Translations under genes and position numbers: made by a program
DNA from: Fuchsiella alkaliacetigena
GTDB taxonomy: Bacteria; Bacillota; Halanaerobiia; Halobacteroidales; Acetohalobiaceae
Reading direction: 5' to 3'
DNA: 38,890 nucleotides
NCBI RefSeq assembly: GCF_023227765.1
Contig: NZ_JALKBZ010000023.1
Span: 1-38,890 of the forward strand
Shown: piece after piece, positions 22,678-31,648 of the stretch
Numbering within the stretch: position 1 is the first letter of the stretch
Layout: each line of letters starts with the position of its first letter
Notes under the pieces: model-generated
What the model was told of the DNA's origin: nothing
The model's input: the letters and a program-made list of their open reading frames with translations, nothing else
Databases searched by the model: none

Positions 22678-23383
22678 TAGTCTCTCCCTCTTCTTCTACA
22701 ACTTCAAACTTATAGCCAACCCCCCACACCGTTTGTAAGTAGCTCAACCCTTCTACTTGATGATCTATCTTACTTCGTAAACGTTTAATATGGGTATCCA
22801 CAGTTCTAATATCACCAACAAAATTATAACCCCAAACTTGATCTAATAACTGCTCTCTATTAAAAACTTGGCTTTGATTATTAGCTAAGTACCACAATAA
22901 ATCAAACTCTTTAGGAGGCAAGTCCAAACTTTGATCAGCTACTACTACTTTGTGTAGCTCTTTATTTAACTCTAGCTTAGGAAACTTCAGCGTCTTATGT
23001 AAGTCCTCACCTTCAGTTCTCCTCATCCTAGCCTGCACTCTAGCCACTAATTCATCCGGATCAAAAGGCTTAGTTATATAGTCATCCGCTCCTAAGTCAA
23101 AACCTTTAATTTTATCGTACTTTTCCCCTTTAGCAGTCAACATAATAATAGGTAATTTATGTCGCTCTCTTAACTTTTGACAGACCTTCCAACCATCTAA
23201 CTTAGGTAACATAATATCCAATATTATTAAATCAGGATCTTCATTATTAGTTAAGTTAATAGCCTCCGGACCATTCTGAGCCTCTAAGATCTGATAACCC
23301 GCTTGTTTAAGATAAACAGTAATTAATTTACGAATATTTTGATCATCATCTACAACTAAAATCTTTTTGTTTTTATCCTCCAT
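22670..23383 (-). CDS. OmpR/PhoB-family response regulator
   Basis: A response regulator of about 237 residues. The receiver has DDD near the start, phospho-acceptor Asp in LIILDIMLPKLDGW, Thr in MLTAK and Lys in YITKPF. A winged-helix output domain ends with RTVDTHIKRLRSKI and VWGVGYKF. ATG 23383 is preferred to the GTG at 23395, because that GTG is part of the ribosome site GAGGTG. It pairs with the kinase at 20893. WalR and PhoP are both possible. Confidence 0.93.
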   Translation of the reverse strand: MEDKNKKILVVDDDQNIRKLITVYLKQAGYQILEAQNGPEAINLTNNEDPDLIILDIMLPKLDGWKVCQKLRERHKLPIIMLTAKGEKYDKIKGFDLGADDYITKPFDPDELVARVQARMRRTEGEDLHKTLKFPKLELNKELHKVVVADQSLDLPPKEFDLLWYLANNQSQVFNREQLLDQVWGYNFVGDIRTVDTHIKRLRSKIDHQVEGLSYLQTVWGVGYKFEVVEEEGETNA

Positions 23384-23445
23384 TATCAAATTCACCTCTA
23401 TTTATATTATAATCTATTAGCTCTTCAAATGTCAAAGTAATATAT

Positions 23446-24051
23446 TCAAAGATTCTTTAATATAAAGCTTTTTACCTTTTCAAAACCCTGTCTATAAAGA
23501 GCAGAAATTGGAATTATTAATCCTGAACTAAAATCATTATACAGCAATTCCAAACTACGTCGTGCCCTATCCACATCTATTTTATTAGCTAAAACTGCAT
23601 AGCATTTTTCTGCTTGGCAGTAGTTATAAATCTCTTGATCAACTTTGGAAACTACCGGAGAGCTATTTTCTTCTAAAGTTAATAGATCAATAATATGTAA
23701 AATAAGCTCCGAACTTTCAATTTGGGCTAAAGTTTGAGCCATGGCTTTCCGTATCTTCTTATCCGGGTGTATTCCCTCCACTAAACCACAAGTATCTATT
23801 AACTCTATCTGTTGAGAAGTTTTTCCGGCCGGTAATTTTAACTTAATTTTTTGGATTTCCTCAGTTTTATGACTTTCTTCAGAAACTAATTCCTCTAAAG
23901 CAGCATCTAAACAATAGGTCTGCTCTGCTAAAAAGCCGGCTGGTTTTTTAACTGTTAACTTCAATTCCTCAAGTCCTAAATAGTCAGCAAAGTTTAAAGT
24001 AAAACAGGTCTTGCCTGCATTAGTTTGGCCTAAGATTAAACACTTAGTCAT
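23446..24051 (-). CDS. Small Ras-like GTPase
   Basis: This 201-residue protein has a P-loop GQTNAGKT at residues 8-15, the G3 motif DTCG, and G4 NKID with an SA-containing G5 (PISALY). It is a single GTPase domain of the TRAFAC class. It starts 11 bases after the spoVK-like gene, so the two are an operon. Such a GTPase beside a SpoVK-type AAA protein recurs in spore-forming lineages, as far as I recall, but its role is not known to me. Confidence 0.8.
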   Translation of the reverse strand: MTKCLILGQTNAGKTCFTLNFADYLGLEELKLTVKKPAGFLAEQTYCLDAALEELVSEESHKTEEIQKIKLKLPAGKTSQQIELIDTCGLVEGIHPDKKIRKAMAQTLAQIESSELILHIIDLLTLEENSSPVVSKVDQEIYNYCQAEKCYAVLANKIDVDRARRSLELLYNDFSSGLIIPISALYRQGFEKVKSFILKNL

Positions 24052-24062
24052 AGTTTTTCCCC

Positions 24063-25007
24063 CTAGACAGCTCCTTCGAGATCTTCAGGCTGAATAATCA
24101 TTAACTCCTGTCGATTCAGATCATCCTGAGTAATTAATCTAGTGGCTTGAACTCTAATTGCTCTTTCAATTAAATTACGTACTGTCCTAGCATTCCCTTT
24201 TTCCGGGCCCGCTTTTCTTCGCTTCTCAGCTAAGATTTTACGTAATTTAGCTTGAGCTGCTTTACTCAACTTATACTCTCTTTCTTCCAACATTAACTTA
24301 GCAATTTCGACTAACTTATCTAAGCTATAGTCTTCAAATTCAACTTTAATTGGAAATCTAGAATTTAAACCAGGATTACTCTGTAAAAAAATCTCCATTT
24401 CTCGAGGATAACCAGCTAAAATAACCACTAAATCATCTCGATTATCCTCCATCCCTTTAACTAAAGCATCTATAGACTCCTTCCCAAAGTCCCTAGCCCC
24501 ACCTCTAGCTAATGAGTATGCTTCATCGATAAAAAGAATTCCTCCTAAAGCTTCGTTAATAGCTTCCCGGGTATTCTTAGCAGTATGACCTATATACTCA
24601 CCTACCAGGTCTGCTCTTTCTACTTCTTTCAAATGACCTTTACTTAGTAGACCTAACTCCTTAAATAATTCCCCGAAAATACGAGCTACAGTAGTCTTAC
24701 CTGTACCTGGATTGCCTTTGAAAACCATATGCATTACTAAAGGTTTAGCTATTAAGTCCGCCTCTTCGCGCTTCCTTTGTACTTTAACAAAGGCCTCCAG
24801 CTCATTAACTAAGTCTTTAATCTTTTCTAAACCCACTAATCTATCTAATTTAGACTTAACCTCTTTTAAGTTTCGTTCCGATTTCAGTTTTTTTCTTTTT
24901 AAAGCTAGATTATTGTGATTAATATACTTAGAATTTAAAAGTTCTAATGCTTTCCCAAGGGAGATATTACCAATTTCGAGCTGTCTAATAATTTCTCGTT
25001 TATCCAA
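24063..25007 (-). CDS. spoVK: SpoVK/CbbX-type AAA ATPase
   Basis: A 314-residue ring ATPase. A short N-terminal helical part (residues 1-55) is followed by Walker A GNPGTGKT (98-105), Walker B GGILFIDEAYSL and a C-terminal lid with RTVRNLIERAI. This CbbX-like group includes SpoVK of the mother cell in sporulation. The start is TTG at 25007 behind a GGGGGGAG site. It lies after miaA but is separated from it by a terminator, and it forms a pair with the GTPase gene. Confidence 0.88.
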   Translation of the reverse strand: MDKREIIRQLEIGNISLGKALELLNSKYINHNNLALKRKKLKSERNLKEVKSKLDRLVGLEKIKDLVNELEAFVKVQRKREEADLIAKPLVMHMVFKGNPGTGKTTVARIFGELFKELGLLSKGHLKEVERADLVGEYIGHTAKNTREAINEALGGILFIDEAYSLARGGARDFGKESIDALVKGMEDNRDDLVVILAGYPREMEIFLQSNPGLNSRFPIKVEFEDYSLDKLVEIAKLMLEEREYKLSKAAQAKLRKILAEKRRKAGPEKGNARTVRNLIERAIRVQATRLITQDDLNRQELMIIQPEDLEGAV

Positions 25008-25080
25008 ATCACTCCCCCCTAATCAATCACTCTGCTATTCTATATTATATGTAAGCACTACTTGATTTGTGATAAATTAG

Positions 25081-25108
25081 AAAAAAACTCCTAATCAAAG
25101 GAGCTTTT
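25081..25108 (-). terminator. Terminator after miaA
   Basis: On the minus strand AAAGCTCC, an 8-base loop and GGAG are followed by seven T. The short stem has a bulged G. It touches the miaA stop codon and separates miaA from spoVK. Confidence 0.65.
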
Positions 25109-26072
25109 ATTGCAAGTTTAACTTTTTTAGTTGCTCAAAGTTAAAGTTATTTTTTACTAAAGTTATTATTTCAGTTACTAATCCTTCAATTTCATATTTA
25201 GCCACCTTAAACCAATTAATTTCTTCATCTTTTCTAAACCAAGTTAACTGTCGCTTAGCAAAATGGCGAGTATTTCTCTTGATAAGTCTAATAGCTTCCT
25301 CAAGGTCATATTCACCTTCTAAGTAGCCGATAATCTCTTTATATCCTAAACCCTGCATAGAAACTAAATCCCTATCATAGCCGGCCTGATAAAGCCCTTT
25401 TACCTCTTCTACTAAACCCTGCTTAATCATTTTATCTACTCGCTGATTAATTCGTTGGTAAATTTCTTTTCTATCTCGCTTCAAACCAATTTTTAACGCT
25501 TGATAACGTGGGGGACGCTTTTGAGCCTGTTTTTTAAAATAAGTACTAGTTTTACCTGTCTGTCGATAAACTTCAATTCCGCGAATCACTCTTCTTAAGT
25601 CATTTGGGTGTAATTTCTGAGCTAATTGAGGATCAACTTCAGCTAGTTTTTGATGAACATATTCTGTTCCTTTTTCCTCTGCTTCTTTCTCCAATCTTTC
25701 TCGCAACTCCCAATCTGTTTCCATTTCCGGAAAAATAAAGCCTTGGATTAAAGCCTTCAAATAAAGAGCTGTTCCTCCTACCAATAAAGGAACTTTACCT
25801 CGCTCAATTATCTCCGGAATCAATTCGTCAACTCTAGCTTGAAAATCCGCTACACTAAACTCCTCTTCTGGAGATAGTATATCCAACATATGATGAGGAA
25901 TTTTTTCTCGTTTTTCCGGCGCCAGTTTAGCAGTACCGATATCCATCCCTTTATATACCTGCATAGAATCACCAGAAATAATTTCAGCATCCAATTCTTT
26001 AGCTAACTCTAAGGACAGTTCTGTTTTTCCTACGGCCGTAGTTCCTAGCAACACAATTAAAGGTTCCTGCAT
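25107..26072 (-). CDS. miaA: tRNA dimethylallyltransferase
   Basis: MiaA adds a dimethylallyl group to N6 of A37 in tRNAs that read U-starting codons. This 321-residue enzyme has a P-loop GTTAVGKTELS near the N terminus, DSMQVYKGMDIGTAK and the LVGGTALYLKAL stretch typical of the family. Its product is the substrate of MiaB, encoded at 31646. The gene lies 15 bases after mutL, so it belongs to the mutS-mutL transcript. Confidence 0.97.
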   Translation of the reverse strand: MQEPLIVLLGTTAVGKTELSLELAKELDAEIISGDSMQVYKGMDIGTAKLAPEKREKIPHHMLDILSPEEEFSVADFQARVDELIPEIIERGKVPLLVGGTALYLKALIQGFIFPEMETDWELRERLEKEAEEKGTEYVHQKLAEVDPQLAQKLHPNDLRRVIRGIEVYRQTGKTSTYFKKQAQKRPPRYQALKIGLKRDRKEIYQRINQRVDKMIKQGLVEEVKGLYQAGYDRDLVSMQGLGYKEIIGYLEGEYDLEEAIRLIKRNTRHFAKRQLTWFRKDEEINWFKVAKYEIEGLVTEIITLVKNNFNFEQLKKLNLQ

Positions 26073-26087
26073 TAGAATCCTCCTTCT

Positions 26088-27929
26088 TTAGATTCGCTTA
26101 AACTTCTTAGCCAACTCCTTAGCTGAAAAATGAATAATCGTTGGCCTGCCGTGAGGGCAACTATACTTATCTTTAGCTGCTTCTAATTGAACTAATAAGT
26201 TCTCCATTTCTTCCTTAAGCAAGCGCTGACCACTTTTGATAGCACTCTTACAGGAAATCACAGTAGCTAAGTTTTTAAGCACTTTTTCAGTTTTATTAAT
26301 TTTCCCTTGTTCTAGTAGCTCTTCTATAATATCACGACAGATCTCTTTAGTCTTTAATTTTCCTAATAGTTGGGGTACGGCCCTGATTAAGTATCTTTGT
26401 CCTCCAAAATGCTCGACTTCAAAACCTAAATTTTTTAAAGCTAACTGTTGTTCTGTTAATATCTCTATCTCCGGTCTAGTCAGTTCCAATTTTATTGGTA
26501 CTAATAGGCTTTGCGATTGAACAGCAGTTTGAGCTGCTTTTTCTAATAATTGATTATAAATGATTCTTTCATGAGCTGCATGTTGATCAATAATATAAAG
26601 TCCCTGCGGGCCCTGAGCAACAAGATAAGTATTATTTAGCTGTCCTAGAGGCAAAAACTCACTTAAAGAAGGCTGTTGTTCGACCTCACCTGCTGGTTGA
26701 TAGTCCAAACTAACTTCCTGTAAATTAACTCCTTTTTTAGCTTCAGCTTTTGTTTTAGAAGCTTGATACTCTTTTTTACTGCTTTTTTCAACTATTTGCT
26801 TAGTCTCTTTTGAACTTTGCTTATTAGCATCAGTACTTTCTTTTAATAGTTTTAAACTTTGCTGTTGAGCCTTTTCATCAGTATTATCCTGTTGAAGCAC
26901 TTCTTTTTCCTCAACTAAATTAATCTTTTTGCTTAAGTCAGCTTGAGCTAAAGCCTCTTCAATTCCTGACTTTACAACTTTAAAAATTTCATCCTTTCTA
27001 CTAAAGTTAACCTCCATCTTTTGGGGGTGAACATTTACATCTACCAAGATAGGGTTTAACTTAAGCATTAAAGCTACAATAGGATATCTATCTTTAGGAA
27101 TTAAACTTCGATAAGCCTCAGTTACAGCCTCTTTGAGCAGTTTACTTTTAATGTAACGCCGATTAATAAAGAAAGATTGATGCTTAGCTGAAGCTCGAGT
27201 AATCTTAGGTTTAGTAATATAGCCCCGTAGTTGCATATACCGATCCTCATAATCTACCGAAATTAATTCCCGACTAACCTCTTTCCCGTAGATGCTAAAC
27301 ATAGTATCTAATAAACTATCGTTACCTGGGCTCTCTAATAGCTCTCTTTGATTATGGATGAGCTTAAAAGAAATCTCTGGATAAGCTAGAGCTAAACGAT
27401 TTATAATATCACTGATTTTACTGATTTCAGTAGCTGTAGTCTTTAAATACTTATACCTAACGGGAGTATTATAAAATAAATCCTTAACTATTATATTAGT
27501 TCCTACTGGCGTTCCAATATCTTTAACTTCCAACAGCTCTCCGGCAGATACTTTAAGCAAAGTTCCAGCTAACTCTTCTTCACTTCTAGTTCTAATCTCT
27601 AGCTTAGAAATAGCAGCAATACTGGCTAAAGCTTCTCCGCGAAAGCCCAAGCTGCGGATAGAAAAAAGATCATTAGCTCGGCTAATCTTGCTAGTAGCAT
27701 GGCGCTTTAAAGCTAGCTGAGCTTCTTCTCGTTTCATTCCTTGGCCATTATCTATTACTTGAATTAAATCTTTGCCTCCATTTTCGGCTTTGATCTCCAA
27801 CTTACTGGCTTGAGCATCTATGGAGTTCTCTACTAGCTCTTTAACCACCGAAGCTGGCCTCTGTATTACTTCTCCAGCTGCTATTTTATTAATAACCTCT
27901 TTGGGTAGCATCTTAATTTTAGTACCCAT
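26088..27929 (-). CDS. mutL: DNA mismatch repair protein MutL with endonuclease motif
   Basis: This 613-residue protein has a GHKL ATPase N terminus (AAGEVIQRPASVVKELVENSIDA, GFRGEALASI), a long Gln/Lys-rich linker around residues 340-410 and a C-terminal dimerisation domain. It carries the endonuclease motif DQHAAHERI and zinc-site motifs (SCKSAIK and CPHGRP). It is therefore a nicking MutL, as in bacteria that lack MutH. It is 43 bases after mutS. Confidence 0.97.
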   Translation of the reverse strand: MGTKIKMLPKEVINKIAAGEVIQRPASVVKELVENSIDAQASKLEIKAENGGKDLIQVIDNGQGMKREEAQLALKRHATSKISRANDLFSIRSLGFRGEALASIAAISKLEIRTRSEEELAGTLLKVSAGELLEVKDIGTPVGTNIIVKDLFYNTPVRYKYLKTTATEISKISDIINRLALAYPEISFKLIHNQRELLESPGNDSLLDTMFSIYGKEVSRELISVDYEDRYMQLRGYITKPKITRASAKHQSFFINRRYIKSKLLKEAVTEAYRSLIPKDRYPIVALMLKLNPILVDVNVHPQKMEVNFSRKDEIFKVVKSGIEEALAQADLSKKINLVEEKEVLQQDNTDEKAQQQSLKLLKESTDANKQSSKETKQIVEKSSKKEYQASKTKAEAKKGVNLQEVSLDYQPAGEVEQQPSLSEFLPLGQLNNTYLVAQGPQGLYIIDQHAAHERIIYNQLLEKAAQTAVQSQSLLVPIKLELTRPEIEILTEQQLALKNLGFEVEHFGGQRYLIRAVPQLLGKLKTKEICRDIIEELLEQGKINKTEKVLKNLATVISCKSAIKSGQRLLKEEMENLLVQLEAAKDKYSCPHGRPTIIHFSAKELAKKFKRI

Positions 27930-27972
27930 TACTACTCACCTCTATCCTTTGTTATAATAACTGGCTATCTCT

Positions 27973-30672
27973 TTAAGCTAACCCCTCTCTTTCTAACTCT
28001 TTTTTGGCCTTTTGCTGAAACTCATGCAATGTATTCATAGCTTCCAAAGGAGTCATGGACATAATATCTAAGCCACTAAGCTCTTGTATGAATTCAATAT
28101 TAGCTGAATTAAAAAGAGGTAGCTGTGTCAAGTTATTCGTTTCTTCTATTTTTTCCTTCTTATTTAAATCCAATTCTGCATCTTCATTAAGCTGTTCAAT
28201 CTCTGTTTCTGCTTTCTGTTCTATCTGTTGCTGATAGTCCTTTGTTTCAGCTTCTAACTTAGCCAATACTTCACTAGCTCTGTCAATAACTTGATTAGGA
28301 ATTCCGGCTCTCTTGGCAACTTCGATTCCGTAACTCTCATTAGCTCGACCCGGAACTATTTTATGTAAAAAAGCTATTTCTCCATTTTGTTCCTTTACAG
28401 CCACATTATAATTTTTAACACCCGATAACTGTTCTTCTAATTCTGTAAGCTCATGATAATGAGTAGCAAAGAGTGATTTAGCTCCGATTTTATTTAAATT
28501 ACTGATATACTCTGTTACAGCCCAGGCGATACTAAGACCATCGTAGGTACTAGTCCCCCGTCCTACCTCATCTAAAATAATTAAACTCTGCTGAGTAGCA
28601 TTATTGAGTATATTAGCTACCTCATTCATCTCCACCATGAAGGTACTCTGGCCAGTAGTTAAATCATCGGCAGCTCCCACCCGAGTAAAAATCCTATCTA
28701 CTATACCTATATGGGCTTTAGTAGCTGGTACAAAGCTACCTATTTGAGCCAATAAAGTGATTAAAGCTACCTGTCGCATATAGGTAGACTTGCCTGACAT
28801 ATTGGGCCCGGTAATGATTAAAAATCTATCCTGATCACAGTCTAAATAAGTCTCATTCGGAACAAAGCCTTCCTCATTCAGCATCTCTTCTACTACCGGA
28901 TGACGGCCCTTTTCTATCTCTATTACATCGCTAGCAGTAATCTCCGGCTGGCAATAATTATTATTAATTGCTACCTCTGCCAGAGAAACCAATACATCTA
29001 GCTGAGCTATAATATCGGCTGCCAGTTGAATTCTTTTGGTTTCACTAGCTACTTTATCTCTAATTTCAGTAAATAAACGATATTCTAACTCTACACTTCT
29101 TTCTTCAGCTCCTAAAATCTTAGCTTCCTTTTCCTTTAACTCTTCTGTAATATACCTTTCACTATTAGCTAAGGTCTGTTTTCGTTCATAGTTATCAGGA
29201 ACTGAATCTAAATTAGCCTTAGTAATTTCTATATAGTAACCGTGCACCTTATTAAAGCCTACTTTTAACGATTTAATTCCAGTTCGTTCTTTTTCCTCTT
29301 TTTCCAAATTAGTTAACCAATCTTTAGCTGACTGCATAGCTTGGCGTAATTCATCTAAATCTTCATCATAACCGTCCTTAATTAATTCTCCTTCTTTAAC
29401 ATTCACCGGTGCTTCTTCTTTGATAGACTCTGCTATCAAAGCATGTACATCTTCTAAAGTATCTAGTTCTGCATTTAACTTTTCCAATTTAGCTGTTGAG
29501 AACTCTTTTAAAATTTCTTTTACTGCCGGTAGCTTAGCTAGAGAGCTTTTTAAAGCATTTAAATCTCTACCATTAGCTGAACCGTAAGTGATCTTCCCCA
29601 TCAAACGCTCAATATCATAAACTTCTTTTAATTTTTCCTTTAGTTCTTCTTTAAAAAAGATATTATCTTTTAATTCAGCTACTGCTTCAAGGCGTTGCTT
29701 TATCTGTTGGGGATTTAATAAAGGCTGCTCAATCCACTTTCTCAACTTACGACCACCCATAGCCGTAACCGTTTGATCTAAAACCCAAAGCAGACTTCCT
29801 TTAAAGTCACCATTGCGAATAGTTTCTACTAATTCCAAGTTACGACGAGTATTAGCATCCAAAACCATATAATCTTCAGTAGAATAAGTAATCAGTCGAT
29901 TGAGATGATCCAAGCTCTGTTTTTGAGTTTCAATTAAAAAACTTAAAGCCGCTCCTGCTGCTTCAATAGCTAAATCTAAATCATCACAACCAAAGCCCTT
30001 TAATGAATTTACTCCAAAATGGTCAGTTAACAGCTCATAAGCTTGTCGATAGTTAAAACGCTCTTCAATTTGATTAAGAATTGGATTTAAGTGTTCTTGA
30101 ATGTAGTTAAATACTCTTTTTTCTTCGATTTCTTTAGTTATTAAACACTCCGCTGGGTCAATTCGAGCTAGCTCATCTATCAATTTTTCTTCAGCTTCAT
30201 CATCAGTTAACTGAGTAACTGTAAATTCGCCAGTAGATATATCTACCGCAGCAAAGCCAAAACCTTCCTCATTACTAATAATAGCTGCTAAGTAGTTATT
30301 ACTTTTATCCTCTAACATCTCGCTATCTATAACCGTCCCTGGAGTAATCACTCTCACCACTTCTCGCTTAACTATCCCTTTAGCTTGGCTGGGATCTTCT
30401 ACTTGTTCACAAATAGCTACTTTATATCCCTTATCTATTAGTTGAGCAATATAAGAATCCGCCGCGTGGTAAGGAATACCAGCCATCGGCGTCTTCTTTC
30501 CTTTTCCCTTATTTCGGGAAGTTAGAGTTAGCTCCAGTTCTCTAGCTGCTAACTTAGCATCATCAGTGAACATTTCGTAGAAGTCGCCTAACCTAAACAG
30601 TAGTATTGCTTCTTCATACTCTTCTTTAATAGAAAAATACTGCTGCATCATTGGAGTTAGCTTCTGGCCCAT
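27973..30672 (-). CDS. mutS: DNA mismatch recognition protein MutS
   Basis: This 899-residue MutS1 has the mismatch-binding FxE-type region near the N terminus (LLFRLGDFYEMF), the core and clamp domains, and an ABC-type ATPase with Walker A ITGPNMSGKST, LDEVGRGTSTYDG and ATHYHELTEL. The C-terminal part ends with a helical tail for MutL contact. It heads mutS-mutL-miaA on the minus strand, with a GGAGGTG site before its ATG. Confidence 0.97.
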   Translation of the reverse strand: MGQKLTPMMQQYFSIKEEYEEAILLFRLGDFYEMFTDDAKLAARELELTLTSRNKGKGKKTPMAGIPYHAADSYIAQLIDKGYKVAICEQVEDPSQAKGIVKREVVRVITPGTVIDSEMLEDKSNNYLAAIISNEEGFGFAAVDISTGEFTVTQLTDDEAEEKLIDELARIDPAECLITKEIEEKRVFNYIQEHLNPILNQIEERFNYRQAYELLTDHFGVNSLKGFGCDDLDLAIEAAGAALSFLIETQKQSLDHLNRLITYSTEDYMVLDANTRRNLELVETIRNGDFKGSLLWVLDQTVTAMGGRKLRKWIEQPLLNPQQIKQRLEAVAELKDNIFFKEELKEKLKEVYDIERLMGKITYGSANGRDLNALKSSLAKLPAVKEILKEFSTAKLEKLNAELDTLEDVHALIAESIKEEAPVNVKEGELIKDGYDEDLDELRQAMQSAKDWLTNLEKEEKERTGIKSLKVGFNKVHGYYIEITKANLDSVPDNYERKQTLANSERYITEELKEKEAKILGAEERSVELEYRLFTEIRDKVASETKRIQLAADIIAQLDVLVSLAEVAINNNYCQPEITASDVIEIEKGRHPVVEEMLNEEGFVPNETYLDCDQDRFLIITGPNMSGKSTYMRQVALITLLAQIGSFVPATKAHIGIVDRIFTRVGAADDLTTGQSTFMVEMNEVANILNNATQQSLIILDEVGRGTSTYDGLSIAWAVTEYISNLNKIGAKSLFATHYHELTELEEQLSGVKNYNVAVKEQNGEIAFLHKIVPGRANESYGIEVAKRAGIPNQVIDRASEVLAKLEAETKDYQQQIEQKAETEIEQLNEDAELDLNKKEKIEETNNLTQLPLFNSANIEFIQELSGLDIMSMTPLEAMNTLHEFQQKAKKELEREGLA

Positions 30673-30739
30673 TTATTTCACCTCCACCTTTAATAATAAA
30701 CTCTCTAAAACATCATTATAACATAATTCAAAATTAAGA

Positions 30740-30777
30740 TAAAGAAAAAGACCACAGGCCTAAAGCCTGTGGTCTTT
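30740..30777 (-). terminator. Terminator between the YlbF-family gene and mutS
   Basis: A 13-bp perfect stem, AAAGACCACAGGC with GCCTGTGGTCTTT and a 5-base loop, is followed on the minus strand by TTCTTTA. It ends the leftward YlbF-type transcript before mutS. Confidence 0.85.
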
Positions 30778-30791
30778 AATTATTTACTTAA

Positions 30792-31160
30792 TTAACAGCA
30801 ACCTGCTTCGCAACTAGCAGCATCACATGCTTCTTCGCCTTGGATAGCTTTAGTAATAATTTGGTTTACAGTCTGCATTACTTTATTAAACTCCTGCTGG
30901 CTTTCCATAAACTCTTTGATCTTATCGTTATCCTGCATCTTAGCTTGAATAGACTGAATCTCTTGTTGTTGTTCTTGAGTAATCTGCTGACCGTTTTGTT
31001 GGGCCATTCTTAATTGTTGTTGCTTAGCTTGAAACTCATCAATTAATGCTTTAGCATCCTCATCAGCTTCCACAGCTTCTTCAGTGGCCTTTAAATTCTT
31101 ATATTCACTCGACTCTACAATCTCTGCTCCTAATTCTTCAGCTTTCTCCATAATCGACAT
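30792..31160 (-). CDS. YlbF/YmcA-family protein with cysteine-rich tail
   Basis: This 122-residue, mostly helical protein is rich in Gln (KQQQLRMAQQNGQQ). It belongs to the YlbF/YmcA (Ric) family. In Bacillus these proteins form a complex with YaaT that carries Fe-S clusters and helps RNase Y process mRNA. The tail holds C112, C117, C121 and C122, which the paralogue at 31231 lacks, so only this copy could bind a cluster or metal at its end. The neighbours miaB and mutS match the ymcA neighbourhood of Bacillus. Confidence 0.85.
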   Translation of the reverse strand: MSIMEKAEELGAEIVESSEYKNLKATEEAVEADEDAKALIDEFQAKQQQLRMAQQNGQQITQEQQQEIQSIQAKMQDNDKIKEFMESQQEFNKVMQTVNQIITKAIQGEEACDAASCEAGCC

Positions 31161-31230
31161 AATTAACGCACCTCCATATTTTCTTAACCTTTTCAGTTTA
31201 ATCTCATTAACAAATTATCTGATTATATGT

Positions 31231-31563
31231 TTAATTTTGGTCTTGTAATGACTCAGTAATAACTTGATTTACATTCTGCATTATGTTATTAAATTCTTGC
31301 TGTTTTTGCATAAATGCTTTAATCTTATCGTTATCCTGCATCTTAGCTTGAATAGATTGAATCTCCTGTTGTTGTTGCTGAGTAGGCTGTTGACCATTCA
31401 TTTGGGCCATCTGTAACTGCTGTTGTTTAGCTTGAAACTCATCGATTAATGCTTTGGCATCTTCATCGGTTTCCACAGCTTCTTCAGCTTCCTTCATTTC
31501 ACTATATTCGTCAGACTCCACAATCTCTGCTCCTAATTCTTCGGCTTTTTCAACAATTGACAT
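31231..31563 (-). CDS. YlbF/YmcA-family protein, paralogue without cysteine tail
   Basis: This 110-residue protein is nearly the same as the downstream gene product over residues 1-100 (shared MSI-EKAEELGAEIVES start, KALIDEFQAKQQQL core) but ends in LQDQN instead of the Cys-rich tail. The pair is a tandem duplication with divergence at the C terminus, and the two could form a heteromer like YlbF-YmcA. It follows miaB after a terminator-like hairpin. Confidence 0.85.
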   Translation of the reverse strand: MSIVEKAEELGAEIVESDEYSEMKEAEEAVETDEDAKALIDEFQAKQQQLQMAQMNGQQPTQQQQQEIQSIQAKMQDNDKIKAFMQKQQEFNNIMQNVNQVITESLQDQN

Positions 31564-31611
31564 AAATTAACGCACCTCCGTATTTTCTTAACCTTCACTA
31601 TAAGGTTTTCC

Positions 31612-31648
31612 ATAAAAAAAGTTAATCTCCTTTGATTTTTAGAGATTA
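31612..31648 (-). terminator. Terminator of miaB
   Basis: On the minus strand TAATCTC and GAGATTA pair around a 12-base loop, with the miaB stop codon inside the first arm. ACTTTTTTT follows. Confidence 0.7.
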
